Source: Lunularia cruciata
Lineage: Eukaryota; Streptophyta; Marchantiopsida; Lunulariales; Lunulariaceae
Assembly (NCBI GenBank): GCA_948567375.1
Contig: OX419755.1
Span: 5,089,001-5,153,000, forward strand
Reading direction: 5' to 3'
Length of the DNA: 64,000 nucleotides
Shown here: positions 46,645 to 56,815 of the stretch, one piece after another
Numbering within the stretch: the stretch's first letter is position 1
How the letters are laid out: each line of letters begins with the position of its first letter
Position numbers and translations under genes: made by a program
The notes under the pieces: model-generated
The model's database searches: none
Seen by the model: only the letters and a program-made list of their open reading frames with translations
Told to the model about the DNA's origin: nothing

Positions 46645-49600
46645 CTACCTTCTATGGTACATCTTCAACTTATCATGGTTAATCCTATCAAAGTGTCTTC
46701 CTCCCAACTCCTTGAGATCATAAGTGTAATTTCCCCACACCTTCTCTACTATGAAAGGTCCAAAGTACTTAGGCAAAAACTTCTTTTTTACTCTCTTGAA
46801 TCGAATGGAATCAAACAACATTACCCAATCACCTTCTTTGAAAGGCTCCACCTTCTTCTTGCCTTGCCTCTTGTCATAGCTCTCCTTTTGTTTCCTTTGG
46901 GCTTGCTCCACTCGAACCATAGCAACTGCTCTTGCCTCTTCCAACTCCATGAGTTGATCCTTCCTTGACTTCTCTGCATCACTTCCTTGTGCTTTCTTCA
47001 ATCTCCTATGAATGCTTTGGAAGGTAGGAAGATCAAAGTGAATAGGTAAGGTAGACTCAATACCATACACCAATTGGAATGGAGAATATCCAGTGGAAGT
47101 CTTCATGGTTGTCCTATACTCTCACAAAACTGCATGAATCCTCTTGTCCCAATGATGTTTAGCCCCCTCCATTTCTGCATCTTTGGCCAACATCATGCAC
47201 AAGGTCTGATTGGTTCTCTCTGCCAAGCCATTGGAATTTGGCTTATAGGATGTAGTTACTCTATGTGTGATAGAGAAATGTCGTAGCATGGTTGTAGTAA
47301 TGCTTCCTGTAAACTCTCCTCCTCTATCAGAAACCAACTCCAAAGGGCATCCAAACCTAGTGATAATGCGTTCATAAAGAAATCTACCCACTTCATCTTC
47401 ATTCTTGTCCCTCAATGGTCTAGCCTCAACCCACTTGGTAAGGTAATCAGTAACTACCACAATGTACCGATTGTTCCTTGGGGTTCTATTGAGAGGTCCT
47501 ACAAAATCAATTCCCCACTTCTCAAAGGGTCCTAGCAATGGAATTGATCTAAGTGGTGGAGTGGATGTAGACTTTCTAGCAAAAGCTTGACAAACATGAC
47601 AAGTTTTGCAATAATCAAGACAATCCTTGAAAATCCCTCTCCAATGGTAACCTGCATCTAGAATCTTGAAAGCAGTCACCTTTCCTGCAAAGTGTCCTCC
47701 ACATACTAAACCTTCATGAAACTCCTTTATGAGTAGGATAGACTCTTCCTTACCCACTGCTCTTCGAAGTAGACCATCTGCTCCTTGGTGAAAAAGAATA
47801 TCATCCACCATTGTGTAAGGTCTAGATCTTGCTGCAAGGGCCTTCCTCTCCCTAGCATGCATCCCTTCTGGATAGTTACCTCTTGTCACAAAATCCACAA
47901 TCTCCTTGTACTCCATTGGAACCTCTTGAGTGACTGAGATTGTCATGAGCTCCTCATCCGGGAAGGAATCATCTACTGGCTCATCTCCATCATGATCATA
48001 GGCTCTAGATAACAAATCAGCATTTGCATGTTTCTTTCCTGGCCTATCCTCAATTGTGTAGTCATACTCAGACAAGAGAATCATCCACCTTGCTAGTCTC
48101 CCTTCAACATTAGGCTTGTTGAAGATGTACTTCAAAGCCTTGTGATCCGTGACAATTGTGGCTTTCCCTCCAATCAAGTAGTGTCTAAACTTCTTGAGAC
48201 CAAAGATCACTGCCAACCCTTCTCTCTCTGTGACAGAGTAGTTCTTCTCTGCTGAAACCATCTGCCTACTAGCATAAGCTATTGGATGATCATGCCCATC
48301 TTGGTCTAATTGACTAAGAGTGCATCCTATAGCTACATTAGAAGCATCAGTGTAGAGGATGAAAGGCTTACTCCAATCAGGTTTAGCAAGAATTGGAGCT
48401 ACAACAAGGGATTGCTTGAGCTCCTCAAAAGCTTTGAGAGCCTCCTTGTCTTCCAAAATCACCATGTAATCTACACCCTTCTTCATGTAGATGGTCAATG
48501 CATAAGCCTTGTTGGAAAATGAGAAGATGAACCTCCTATAGTACCCAACCATTCCCAAGAATTGGCGTAACTTTGTCAAGCTTGAAGGGAATGGAAGGTC
48601 TGAGATTTTCCTCACCTTCTCAGGATCAACTGCTATTCCATCCTTGGAGATGATGTGCCCCAAAAGTAGACCTTCTTCACATCCAAAAATGCACTTCTCT
48701 GGGTTGAGTGATGCATTTGCCTCATCCAAGCGTTGCAAGACTTTGATTAGGTGCTCAAAGTGCTCCTCCTTGCTCCCATAGACACAAAAGTCATCAATGA
48801 AATCTCTCACAAATTTCCCAATGAAAGGTTCAAATACCTTGTTCATGAACCGTTGGAATGTGGCTGGAGCATTGCAAAGCCCAAAAGGCATGACCTTGAA
48901 AGCATAAGTTCCCCAAGGTGTGGTGAATGTGGTGAGTTGTTGATGCTCTGGTGCAATCTTGATTTGGTTATATCCACTATAACCATCTCCAAAACTGTAC
49001 CTCTCATGACCTGCAACCTCCTCCAAGATCTCATCAATGAATGGCAATGGGTAGTAGTCCTTCTTGGTAACAGCATTGAGCTTCTTGTAATCCACACATA
49101 CCCGAAGCTTGCCATTCTTTTTCTTCACAATGACAATTGGAGACACCCATTCTGAATTCTCCACCTCAAAGATAAATCCAGCCTCCTTGAGCTTATCAAT
49201 CTCCTCCTTCACAACCAAAGATATTGGTGGGCTAATGCGACGTTGCTTTTGGCGGATTGGTCTTGCATGTGACTCCACCTCTATCTTGTGCTCCTCCAAG
49301 GTGACTTCCTTCAAATCCTTGTAACTAAAAGCAAACACATGGATGAACTTGCGGAAAATCTCCTCAAATCTCACCTTCTCCTCCTTGGTAACATTTGGGC
49401 CATACTTGAGGGTAGATAACCTTCTCTCTACCTCCTCAAGTGTCAATGGTGATTTATCTGGGTCCTTCAAAACCTCTGGCTTAGGTGCAAAATCCATAGC
49501 ACACAAAGGATACACATCTGAATCAGATTCAGATTCATCCTCCTCCGTGGAAGTCTCCTCTTCCATGCTTGTGTCCACACCTGAAGCTCCTCCTTCAGAA

Positions 49601-49854
49601 TCAAATTCCCAATAATCAGAAGATGGGGTATCTGAATGTGAAGTGTTGGTGGTGTTAGTCACAGGAACAGTGACTCTATGGTTTGATGGCCCAATCCTTA
49701 AGTACCCTTTGTGCCATCGATCAGTTGTGCGTGTTGCTCTCAACCATGGCCTCCCAAGAAGTAAGTCATAGCTTGAATCCTTCAAGACTTGGAAAGTCAT
49801 GAGATTTTGAACTCCCATAACTGAAACTACCACCTTATCCATCACTCCTACTGG
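46645..49854 (-). CDS. pol: B1 pol: RT, RNase H and integrase (one internal TGA)
   Basis: On the minus strand the frame continues directly from gag after a TGA at 49855-49857 and runs to 47125, is broken by a second TGA at 47122-47124, and continues in the same frame to 46645. Motifs in order: end of protease (YDLLLGRPWLRAT), RT from WVSPIVIVKKKNGKLRVCVDY through YSGYNQIKIAPE, MPFGLCNAPATFQRFMNKVF and catalytic FIDDFCVYG, RNase H (FILYTDASNVAIGCTLSQ, TDHKALKYI, NADLLSRAYD), integrase zinc region (HEGLVCGGHFAGK to CKTCHVCQ), core (WGIDFVGPL, VSDRGGEF, NGLAERTNQ). The core Asp, Asp and Glu are present. The second TGA stands where Trp is usual in related integrases. No chromodomain is seen after the integrase. 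Confidence 0.95.
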
Positions 49855-51471
49855 TCAAACTTGTTGCTTGTTTGCCATGCTCACCACAAATGTTGAAGCT
49901 CTTGAGGGTATCATACCCAACTTCTTCATCAACCTTTCTGACATGGCATTCACTGCTGATCCTCCATCAACCAATGCATCCTTGATGTTGTGACCATTCA
50001 CTCTCACATCAATCTTGGAGGCATATTCACAAGCTTCCCATGGTGCTGGCTTGGCATCCACCACCCCCATTGATATTGGAACTTTTGCCTTCTTCTTCTT
50101 CTTGCTCCTTGTAGAACTCAAACCACCTCTAAGCTCCTTTCTCAAGGTAGGGTTCAAAGCAATTAATTGGCCCACTGTGATGTTAGCCTTGTGACTACCA
50201 ACATCCTCCAACACATTGTAGTTCCATTGTTGCTTGGAGATCAAGAAGTCCTCCATCCCCAACTTCTTCCTTGGAGTCTTTGTTGTTGATGGTGTTGAGG
50301 TGCGAGTGCTCCTAGTAGACATAGGAGTATCCTTGCTTGAAGTAAATCCTTGAGAAGAGTGAACATCCTCTGCAAAACGAGCTCTCTTCTTCTCTTGTGC
50401 CAAAAGCTCCAAATTAGGACCCTTGGAGTTTGAGCACTCTCCCTTCTCATACTTGCTCTCAACCACATCTATGGATGCTATCCCCTTACCTTTGTTGGGA
50501 TTAGGAGCCACTTGGGTTTCACTACCTCCCTCTTTCCCTCTATTGGCTCCCTCATAACCCCTTCCTCCATGGTAAGTGGAATTTGGGCAATTCCTTTGGA
50601 TATGGCCTCTTCCCCCACAACCAAAACAATTTCTATCATTGAAATTGTTGGCTGGTTGGCCTCCTCTATATGGATGGTTTCCATAACTCCTAGGCCCTCT
50701 CTCTACATTCTGATCCACCTCTCTCTTCTCCCATAATTGCACCACATTGATCTTGAGATCCGCAAGTTGTTCTGTGATGGTTTGGAGTGGATCTTTTGGT
50801 GGAGGTGCAAGAACTGGAGCAACTACTACTTGTGGTGCAACCCTTGTCACCAAAGTATCAGAAGTTCCACCATACTTGTAGCCTTGAGGAGGATGCACAA
50901 CCTCCTTCACCACCAAATCACTTTCATCCCCTTCCAAACTCTCCTCCATACAAATTGCGATCTTGATAGCTTCAACCTTGGAAGAAGGTTTCTCATATCT
51001 CACCTTGCTTCTAATTTGTGGTCTCAATCCTCCCACAAAATTCTTGGTGAGCATGGCCCCTATGCCAATCATTGTAGTCTCCACATCATCCCCACCCTTC
51101 CTCAACACTATGCGAAATCTGGACTCCAATTTTTCCACTCTTTCCACATAGACTCTCACTTTCTCTCCATCTCCTTGCTTGAGAAATGTAACCTCACTCA
51201 TCAATCTCTCATAACTCTCATCAGGAAGAAAGTTCTCAATGAGTGCTGAAGTCAAAGTCTCCCAAGACTCCTCTTCCCCCTCTCTCCTCTCTCTCTTTTG
51301 GTATTCTGACTCATACCATGTAAGTGCTGCATCCTCAAAGAAATCTGGTAATAATGAGGCCCACTCATTCTTCCTCCTCTCATTGTTTCCTATGCAAGCT
51401 CTCTTGAAGTCTCTCACAAAGGCCTCCACATCTTCTCCATCCTTGCCAAAGAAAACCGGAAGTTTCCCCAT
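49855..51471 (-). CDS. gag: B1 gag and protease N-terminal part
   Basis: A 538-codon open frame. The N-terminal half (about residues 1-190) is a retrotransposon gag capsid-like region (LTWYESEYQKR, ETLTSALIENFLPDESYERL). A CCHC knuckle CFGCGGRGHIQRNC (C-X2-C-X4-H-X4-C) lies near residue 285. A Ser/Thr-rich and Lys-rich linker follows, then the retropepsin region DALVDGGSAVNAMSERL near residue 500. The frame stops with TGA at 49855 inside the protease; the rest of the protease lies in pol in the same frame. The stop may be a CGA-to-TGA change. The Met chosen is the first in frame and gives a usual gag start. Confidence 0.93.
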   Translation of the reverse strand: MGKLPVFFGKDGEDVEAFVRDFKRACIGNNERRKNEWASLLPDFFEDAALTWYESEYQKRERREGEEESWETLTSALIENFLPDESYERLMSEVTFLKQGDGEKVRVYVERVEKLESRFRIVLRKGGDDVETTMIGIGAMLTKNFVGGLRPQIRSKVRYEKPSSKVEAIKIAICMEESLEGDESDLVVKEVVHPPQGYKYGGTSDTLVTRVAPQVVVAPVLAPPPKDPLQTITEQLADLKINVVQLWEKREVDQNVERGPRSYGNHPYRGGQPANNFNDRNCFGCGGRGHIQRNCPNSTYHGGRGYEGANRGKEGGSETQVAPNPNKGKGIASIDVVESKYEKGECSNSKGPNLELLAQEKKRARFAEDVHSSQGFTSSKDTPMSTRSTRTSTPSTTKTPRKKLGMEDFLISKQQWNYNVLEDVGSHKANITVGQLIALNPTLRKELRGGLSSTRSKKKKKAKVPISMGVVDAKPAPWEACEYASKIDVRVNGHNIKDALVDGGSAVNAMSERLMKKLGMIPSRASTFVVSMANKQQV

Positions 51472-51707
51472 CTTAACCCCTCACTATCTTTCTTTTCTCT
51501 CAATTTTTTTTTTCCTCTTTTCTTTTCTCTCACTCTATTACTAATAGAGTATATACATGACTAACACCATCTGAGAATAATCCACTCTAGGGAACACAAA
51601 AGGTTCAGGTTGCTCCAAGATTTCTATAGCAACATCAAATCCTAGAGTGCATATTAATCTAACTCTCATGGATAGTTTATCCATAAGTTGAAAGATTATC
51701 TCCATCA

Positions 51708-52345
51708 CTAATCTTGAGAACTAGCTGATGAAGGTGGTAGTATTTCTGTAGCTGTACTAAGACTCTCTCCAAGATCCTTCACCAAAGTTTCCAAAAGTGC
51801 TTTTACTCCACTACACTCATGTCCTTTTGGAAGTCCTTCAACTCCACAAACCTCACACAACTCTTTGGTCTTAGATCTTCTCCCTCCCAATCTTGGTGAA
51901 GAAGGTCCAACATGCAAACCCAAGTCAAGTAAGCCTCTCCTTTCCCTCAATCTCTTGCTCTCAAAGGTCAATGGACATGAACTTGCCTTATGTCCCTTCT
52001 CTCCACATAGAAAGCACTTAGACTCACTCTTTCCTCCAAGTGGTGTAGGTTTTTGGATCCTCTCAACACTCTCTTCAAATTCTATTGTAAACTCTCTTTT
52101 CCTCAAATCCACCCCTACAATCACCTCAAACCCTTGGGGAACCTTGCATAATCTCAATTTCCACTCTTGATGACTCTCCATGTTCCCCAAGATGAATCTA
52201 AACACTCAAACATGCTTTTTGTTGATCTCAAACTTCTCATGCATGAGATCTCCACTCTGCAGAATTGACCCTTCCTCACAATGTCATTCAAATCTCCCAA
52301 CCAATACGTCACAGTCTTCTGAAATTTTGCACACTTGATCACAAC
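51708..52345 (-). CDS. B1 leader ORF with two zinc-binding motifs
   Basis: Between the PBS and gag, a 165-codon minus-strand frame (51708-52205) encodes CFLCGEKGHKASSC (a CCHC knuckle) near residue 88 and a second Cys/His group, CEVCGVEGLPKGHEC, near residue 118, followed by a C-terminal Leu/Ser-rich tail. In-frame sequence extends upstream through TGA codons, and an overlapping frame at 52154-52342 (RKGQFCRVEISC) suggests a frameshift, so the original protein was probably longer. I do not recognise the family. Extra ORFs upstream of gag are known in Ogre-type Tat elements, but I cannot say this one is homologous. It may be an RNA-binding accessory protein. Confidence 0.7.
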
Positions 52346-53020
52346 TCCAGGGCGTCTCTCCCTGCAAAATTTCAGATCTTTTCATTGAGCCATTTGGCCT
52401 AGACACCTTTCTATTCAGCACCCATATTTCAGATTTGGTCTGAAAACCACCCCCCTCACTTCAAAAACTCATCACGCCTTGCGCAAAAACGATCTCTCTC
52501 TAATTTTTGTGGCAGCAGGTAGGATACAATGCACTGAATTTTCTTGGAAATTTTTAGGACAATTCACTGAAAATTGAAGAAATGGCAGACTCTGTACAAT
52601 TTTCCAGAGAGCATGCAGTTGCGGGAGCACTTTACCCTATCAACTTTCAAAAATTCTAGCCCAGTGCGCATAGAAGCTCTCTCAATAATTTCAAGTGTGC
52701 TAACTGAAAGATAACCCAAGCTATCATGTGTAGAAATCTCAAGTCCAGATCTCAAACTTGAGATTTTGCCCAAAATCACCTTAATCCCCAAAATCTGCAA
52801 TCCACCTCACACAATCTCTCCAATTCCTCTCATGTGTACAAGATGTACAAAATCACCTCAAAGACATCATAATGAACTACAGGGTATACAAATGGATCTT
52901 GGTTCTCTAACATAAGTTCAGCCCTCTCCTCTCCTAATGTTCTCTCCAAGTGAGCTCTCATAGCCTCCTTCTGCCTAATGTAGAATTGGACGCGGAACAT
53001 TATCTTGCCTTCTAGAGAGG
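52346..53020 (-). other. B1 5' leader
   Basis: Between the PBS and the leader ORF the minus strand has short broken frames only (52564-52800 and 52830-53063). This would be the packaging region and 5' UTR of the element. No clear motif is visible. Confidence 0.5.
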
Positions 53021-53037
53021 TCCCGGCAACGGAACCA
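53020..53037 (-). promoter_or_regulatory. B1 primer-binding site, tRNA-Asp-like
   Basis: On the minus strand, a few bases after the LTR end CTCACA, the sequence reads TGGTTCCGTTGCCGGGA. The usual plant tRNA-Asp complement is TGGCGCCGTTGCCGGGGA, so 15 of the first 17 or so bases agree, with the mismatches at positions 4-5. The assignment is likely but not exact. Confidence 0.75.
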
Positions 53038-53041
53038 AAAA

Positions 53042-53733
53042 TGTGAGCCGGCCTGTCTCTCACTCAAGATGAACCTCTGATGGCTATTATGGTAGCGCAC
53101 CATGGACTAAGAAGGCAAGGAACCCCAACTCCATCATACTCCTCCAAGGCTAACACTCCAAGACTCAAGACATTGCTCACTAGAGAACTCAATGAGAGAG
53201 AGATAGTTGCAAATGAAAGGATGATGAGTACCTCCTCACTCCTTGTTTATATACTTGTGAAATAGTTACGTACCAAAGTTACTAATTACCGTAGTAACTC
53301 AAGTTACTAGACTAAAAGTCAAGTAAAGTCAAAAAGTAGAAAGGAATATCCATTCACATGGGCATATTCCCCTAAGCATGTGGTCTTATCTTGACCCAAC
53401 CACTAAAGCAAGGATTCCTTCACATGGGCTATCCTTGGACTAAAGAAGAATCCAAAACAAAAAGGCTTGCGGGCCCAAGAGTTCTCAACTCTTTCCCCAA
53501 AGCCAAACACCTAGGAATAATACCAAGTCAACACACTAAAATCCAAAATAGTGGTGCTCATCTTTTCTACTTCCTCTAAAGTAAGGTCCCATCTATCTTA
53601 GCTATGACTAACTTTAGCTAACCATGACTAATATAGAACCATCCTTTATCTCTATATAAATAATATCTCTTAAGTACTTGTAATACCAAGCTAAATATCA
53701 CAATACCACACACATGCACAAATGGGTGTTACA
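53042..53733 (-). repeat. B1 5' LTR (692 bp)
   Basis: It runs from TGTGAGCCGG at 53042 to GTGTTACA at 53733 in plus view and reads identically to 45905-46596. The identity implies recent insertion. In E2 coordinates the disrupted RT resumes right after it at GATCACACTATC. Confidence 0.96.
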
Positions 53734-54430
53734 GATCACACTATCTACCCTGGAGGATTTGGTGTTTAGCAGACCAAGGTGGAGGCTATTGCACATATTC
53801 CTTGGCCTATGAATGTGAGTAGAGTGCAAGCATTCCTTGGGTTGGTGAACTTCTATTGCCAGTATGTTAGAGGATTTAGTGTCATTGCCAAGGCCTTGAC
53901 GAAGTTGACCAAGCTTACACAAGAGTGGTGTTGGGGAGATGAGCAGGAAAGAGCTTTTGTAGAGCTCAAGGAGAGGTTGATATCTGCTCCTATTTTGAGG
54001 AGACCGATCAGAGGATGACTATTTTAGGTTCATACTGATTGGAATATGTTGGGGCTTGGAGCAGTGCTCACCCAGCATGATGATGAGGGGAAGGAGTTTG
54101 TGGTGGCCTATGCTAGTCGCTCCAACAATTCAATGGAGGTGAAGTATAGTTCATATGAAGAAGAATGCTTGGCAACACTTTGGGCAGTAGTACATTTTTG
54201 ATATTACCTATTTGGTAACCACTTCACTCTCATCATTGATCATCAGCTGTTGAAATGGTTGATGGAGTCCGACAAGCTTTCAAGGAAGCTTGCACCATGG
54301 ACTTTGATTGTATAGGAGTATGATTTCAAGGTTATTCACATATCTAGAGTGATGAACCGTGATATGGATGGGTTGAGTAGAACCCATGTTCCAACCAGCA
54401 GGATCAGACCGGAGCACGTTGGCATGGTGA
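53734..54430 (+). pseudogene. pol: E2 RT 3' part and RNase H
   Basis: After B1 the frame continues as HTIYPGGFGV, VEAIAHIPWPMNVSRVQAFLGLVNFYCQYV, typical of the RT thumb/connection, then [21 protein letters not shown] (RNase H start), [38 protein letters not shown] and MDGLSRTHVPTS. Stops at about 54017, 54198 and 54316 interrupt it. The tRNase-like connection is Ty3/gypsy in type. Confidence 0.9.
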
Positions 54431-55440
54431 GACAGATGAGGAGATGGTGCCAGGGTGGCATGCATTGGCCTTTCTGTGTATATTTTTTGAGGCTTTGGTG
54501 GTATATCTCTCTGTGTATACAGGAGGAGTTATTGAGGTCGCAGATCCAGATAGTGAAGATATTAGTACAGTTCAGCGAGACATTCATGGTGATGTCTTAG
54601 TGATGGATTGTCTTTGCACTTGTGTTGTAGGTGGCACAATTGGGGCAAAGGAGAGAGATAGTGTCCTTTAGCAAGCCAAACAATTCAAATTGGAGGGCAG
54701 ACACCTTTGCATGTATGGGAGGATGGTAGAGTGTGAGTAGTACCACTTCCATCTCAAAGACCACAGTTGGTCCGTCATGCTCATGAGGAGCTATGACATT
54801 TTGGAGTAAAGCGTACATATAGCTTACTTCAGAGTCATTATTGGTGGCATGGTATGCAGACTGGGGTACAACAATTTGTTGCCAGATGTGTGGTATGTGA
54901 CCGAGTTAGAGCATCATTCAATAATCTTATGCCATAGTTACACCCATCACCTATCATGGGATTGGGCTACCATTGGAGTTTGGACTTTTCTGGACCTTTA
55001 TTGCTGATTGTGAAACATCATTGGTATGTTTTGGTGATGGTGGAGCACTTCTCCAAGTACATTGAGTTGGTGGCACTTTCTGACAAGTCTAGTGAAGGGA
55101 CCGTCTATTTGTTCATAAGATTTTGACTGATTAGGGTATAAAGTTCTTGGGGGAGTTTCAGATCTTGTGTGACAAGGCTTTGATTGATCATTGTACTACC
55201 TCCCAAGATCACCTTGATGTAGATGGCTTAGCAGAGAGAGTGGTCCAAAGGGAGAAAAAAGGATTGCAAAAATATGGTTTGCAAAGAGGCCACTTGGGAG
55301 ATTAGGTTCTCCAATTACCTTGGTTGGCCATGGGCTATTGGTTCAGCCAGCAAGCCTCTTTAGCATTCTTCTCTCCTTACTTTCTACTCTATAGATGAGA
55401 CCCAAATTTACCTATAGCCATTCGTCGAGATGTTACAATA
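54430..55440 (+). pseudogene. pol: E2 integrase (decayed)
   Basis: Zinc-binding N-terminus near 54770-54910: RHAHEEL, stop, HFGVKRTYSLLQSHYWWHGM and CVVCDRVRASF. The core follows: GLGYHWSLDFSGPLLLI, VLVMVEHFSKYIELVALSDKS (54960-55090) and a broken distal part to 55250. The catalytic residues cannot all be located because of frame changes. Confidence 0.82.
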
Positions 55441-55443
55441 GTT

Positions 55444-55990
55444 TTGGACTTGGATGATCCAGATGTATGGATGAGTGCATGTTCTCAATGGGCAGAGATC
55501 TTTCAAAGAGTGATGCCGATGGACTTTGAGAACTTGGTGATTGCTCAGCATAAAGATACCTTACACTATACTACCATTCAAGGAGGAGGTTATAGACCTT
55601 CAATCCATCGATTTCATCCAAGAGACTATGTGTATCTATAGCATAAAGCACCGATGACACTTGATTTTTTGATAGGCTACACTATCTTGAGAGTGCATGA
55701 GGTTTTGCCATTTGGAGTCCTTGTGTTGGAAGGACGTGATGGTATTGTTTGGAAAGATCATGTGCACAATTGTGGGCCATGTCACCTCCCAAACATTGAT
55801 AGTACTATGGACCCAAGCTTGGCACTTGTACGTGTAAGCTTGAGGTGTATGTTATGTGGCTCTTCTGGTGGAGTTGCTACTATGTTAGTGTGTGATAGTT
55901 GTTCAAGAGGATAGCATATGGCATGTATGACTCATCTCCTCACGATGGTTTCTTAGGGATAGTGGTTATATCCTAGATGTACTTGACGTA
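55444..55990 (+). pseudogene. pol: E2 integrase C-terminus with PHD-like finger
   Basis: The frame 55444-55641 and, after one stop, 55654-55914 form the integrase C-terminal tail (FENLVIAQHKDTLHY, RFHPRDYVYL, LLEGRDGIVWKDHVHNCGPCHLPN). At 55846-55980 a Cys/His cluster follows: CMLCGSS, MLVCDSC, then HMAC and a final PRC, spaced C-X2-C-X11-C-X2-C-X4-H-X2-C-X14-(Y)-X2-C. This is the C4HC3 pattern of a PHD finger with the seventh ligand changed to Tyr and three internal stops, one where the conserved Trp before the His is expected. PHD fingers read histone tails. The module sits where chromoviruses carry a chromodomain. Confidence 0.8.
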
Positions 55991-56153
55991 CAACTAGTTC
56001 ATTTTTTATATGGTATAGATCGCAGACAGACGACTAACAATGAGGCTACGTAGCACTTGATCTGTTGATCTTTGCCTATCATAGGGTACACCATATATTT
56101 AGAATAGATGGCTATTTGGAGTTAGAGAGACCTAATCGTCAACTAGGGGCGAT

Positions 56154-56700
56154 TGTAACACTTTAGAATCTATGAATGATTTATGTGTGAGTTGTACTTC
56201 TATAATGTATGATATTGATAGCAATGTATATTGTGTAACAACATATATACGCATGACAATTTTCATACCATTTGTAGTGTCACATTTAGATTACTCCAAC
56301 ACTAGAGTTGTAATGATAATAGTTAGAGGTATTTCAACCATTTCCCATAGATTATTTTTTGACAATCAGATTTCGTGTTTGGGATAGTGACTTCAAGGTG
56401 AGGCTCATCGTCACTTTGTACCATTCGTATAGTCAAGTGTATCGTCAATGAGACCGTTAAACTTTCAAACTTAGTTTGAATCCAAGGGTATACTTTTGAA
56501 ATTCAATTACAGAGAGTTCAATTTTTTGACATTGAATCTTTGAGTTTTTGGTTATGGTAGACGGAGATCAACGAATGTCATCTATATTTTCTTAGTTAGA
56601 ATGGATATGACTTAAGTATAATTGATATTTACTTATTTATAATATATAAAATAATAAATTAAATATTAATTTAAACAAATTGATCAAATTTATAATTATT
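56154..56700 (+). repeat. E2 3' LTR, truncated or decayed
   Basis: It starts TGTAACACTTTAG after the purine-rich AACTAGGGGCGAT. From 56260 to about 56640 it matches 38985-39370 of the 5' LTR with many C-to-T and G-to-A differences. Beyond about 56640 the sequence becomes extremely AT-rich and only a weak match continues (for example TTGATCAAATTTATAATTATTTTA versus the 5' LTR text), and then homology is lost. Confidence 0.75.
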
Positions 56701-56815
56701 TTAATTATTTTAAAATCTATATATAATTTACATATAAGTTATACATATATAATATATAATATTGACAATGATATATGATATATATATAACAAATATATTG
56801 GTAAATGAGAGCAGA
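56630..56815. repeat. AT-rich low-complexity tract
   Basis: Runs such as ATATATAATATATAATATT and TATATGATATATATATAAC dominate, with hardly any G or C. It lies over the decayed end of the E2 3' LTR. Confidence 0.8.

Larger units (their letters stand above)
45905..53733 (-). mobile_element. B1: young Tat/Athila-like Ty3/gypsy element inside E2 RT
   Basis: A complete 7829-bp minus-strand element. LTRs of 692 bp (45905-46596 and 53042-53733) read as identical base for base. The target duplication is 4 bp, GATC (45901-45904 and 53734-53737). It has a PBS resembling tRNA-Asp, a leader ORF with zinc-binding motifs, a gag-pol frame of about 1600 codons with just two in-frame TGA stops, and a purine-rich tract (minus ...CCGGGGGTAAA) before the 3' LTR. 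The RT and integrase style (LDGYSGYNQI-like block, no chromodomain) place it near the Tat/Athila branch. It is by far the best preserved element in the window. Confidence 0.96.
38870..56700 (+). mobile_element. E2: Ty3/gypsy element with long LTRs and PHD-like finger, split by B1
   Basis: A plus-strand element with a 5' LTR of about 2 kb (about 38870-40869), PBS-like TGGTATTAGCTTG, gag with duplicated zinc knuckle, protease, RT, RNase H, integrase, and a C-terminal PHD-like region, then a purine-rich tract and the first part of a 3' LTR beginning at 56154. RT is interrupted by B1 (45905-53733); reading on either side joins at the single GATC in the EYLD-HTIYPG motif. The 3' LTR loses recognisable homology in AT-rich sequence near 56700. 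Extensive stops show it is old. The left end is approximate and no target duplication could be assigned. Confidence 0.85.

Noticed and set aside
49840-49860. Programmed frameshift between gag and pol in B1
   Set aside because: Gag and pol are in the same frame; a single TGA separates them. No shift is needed.
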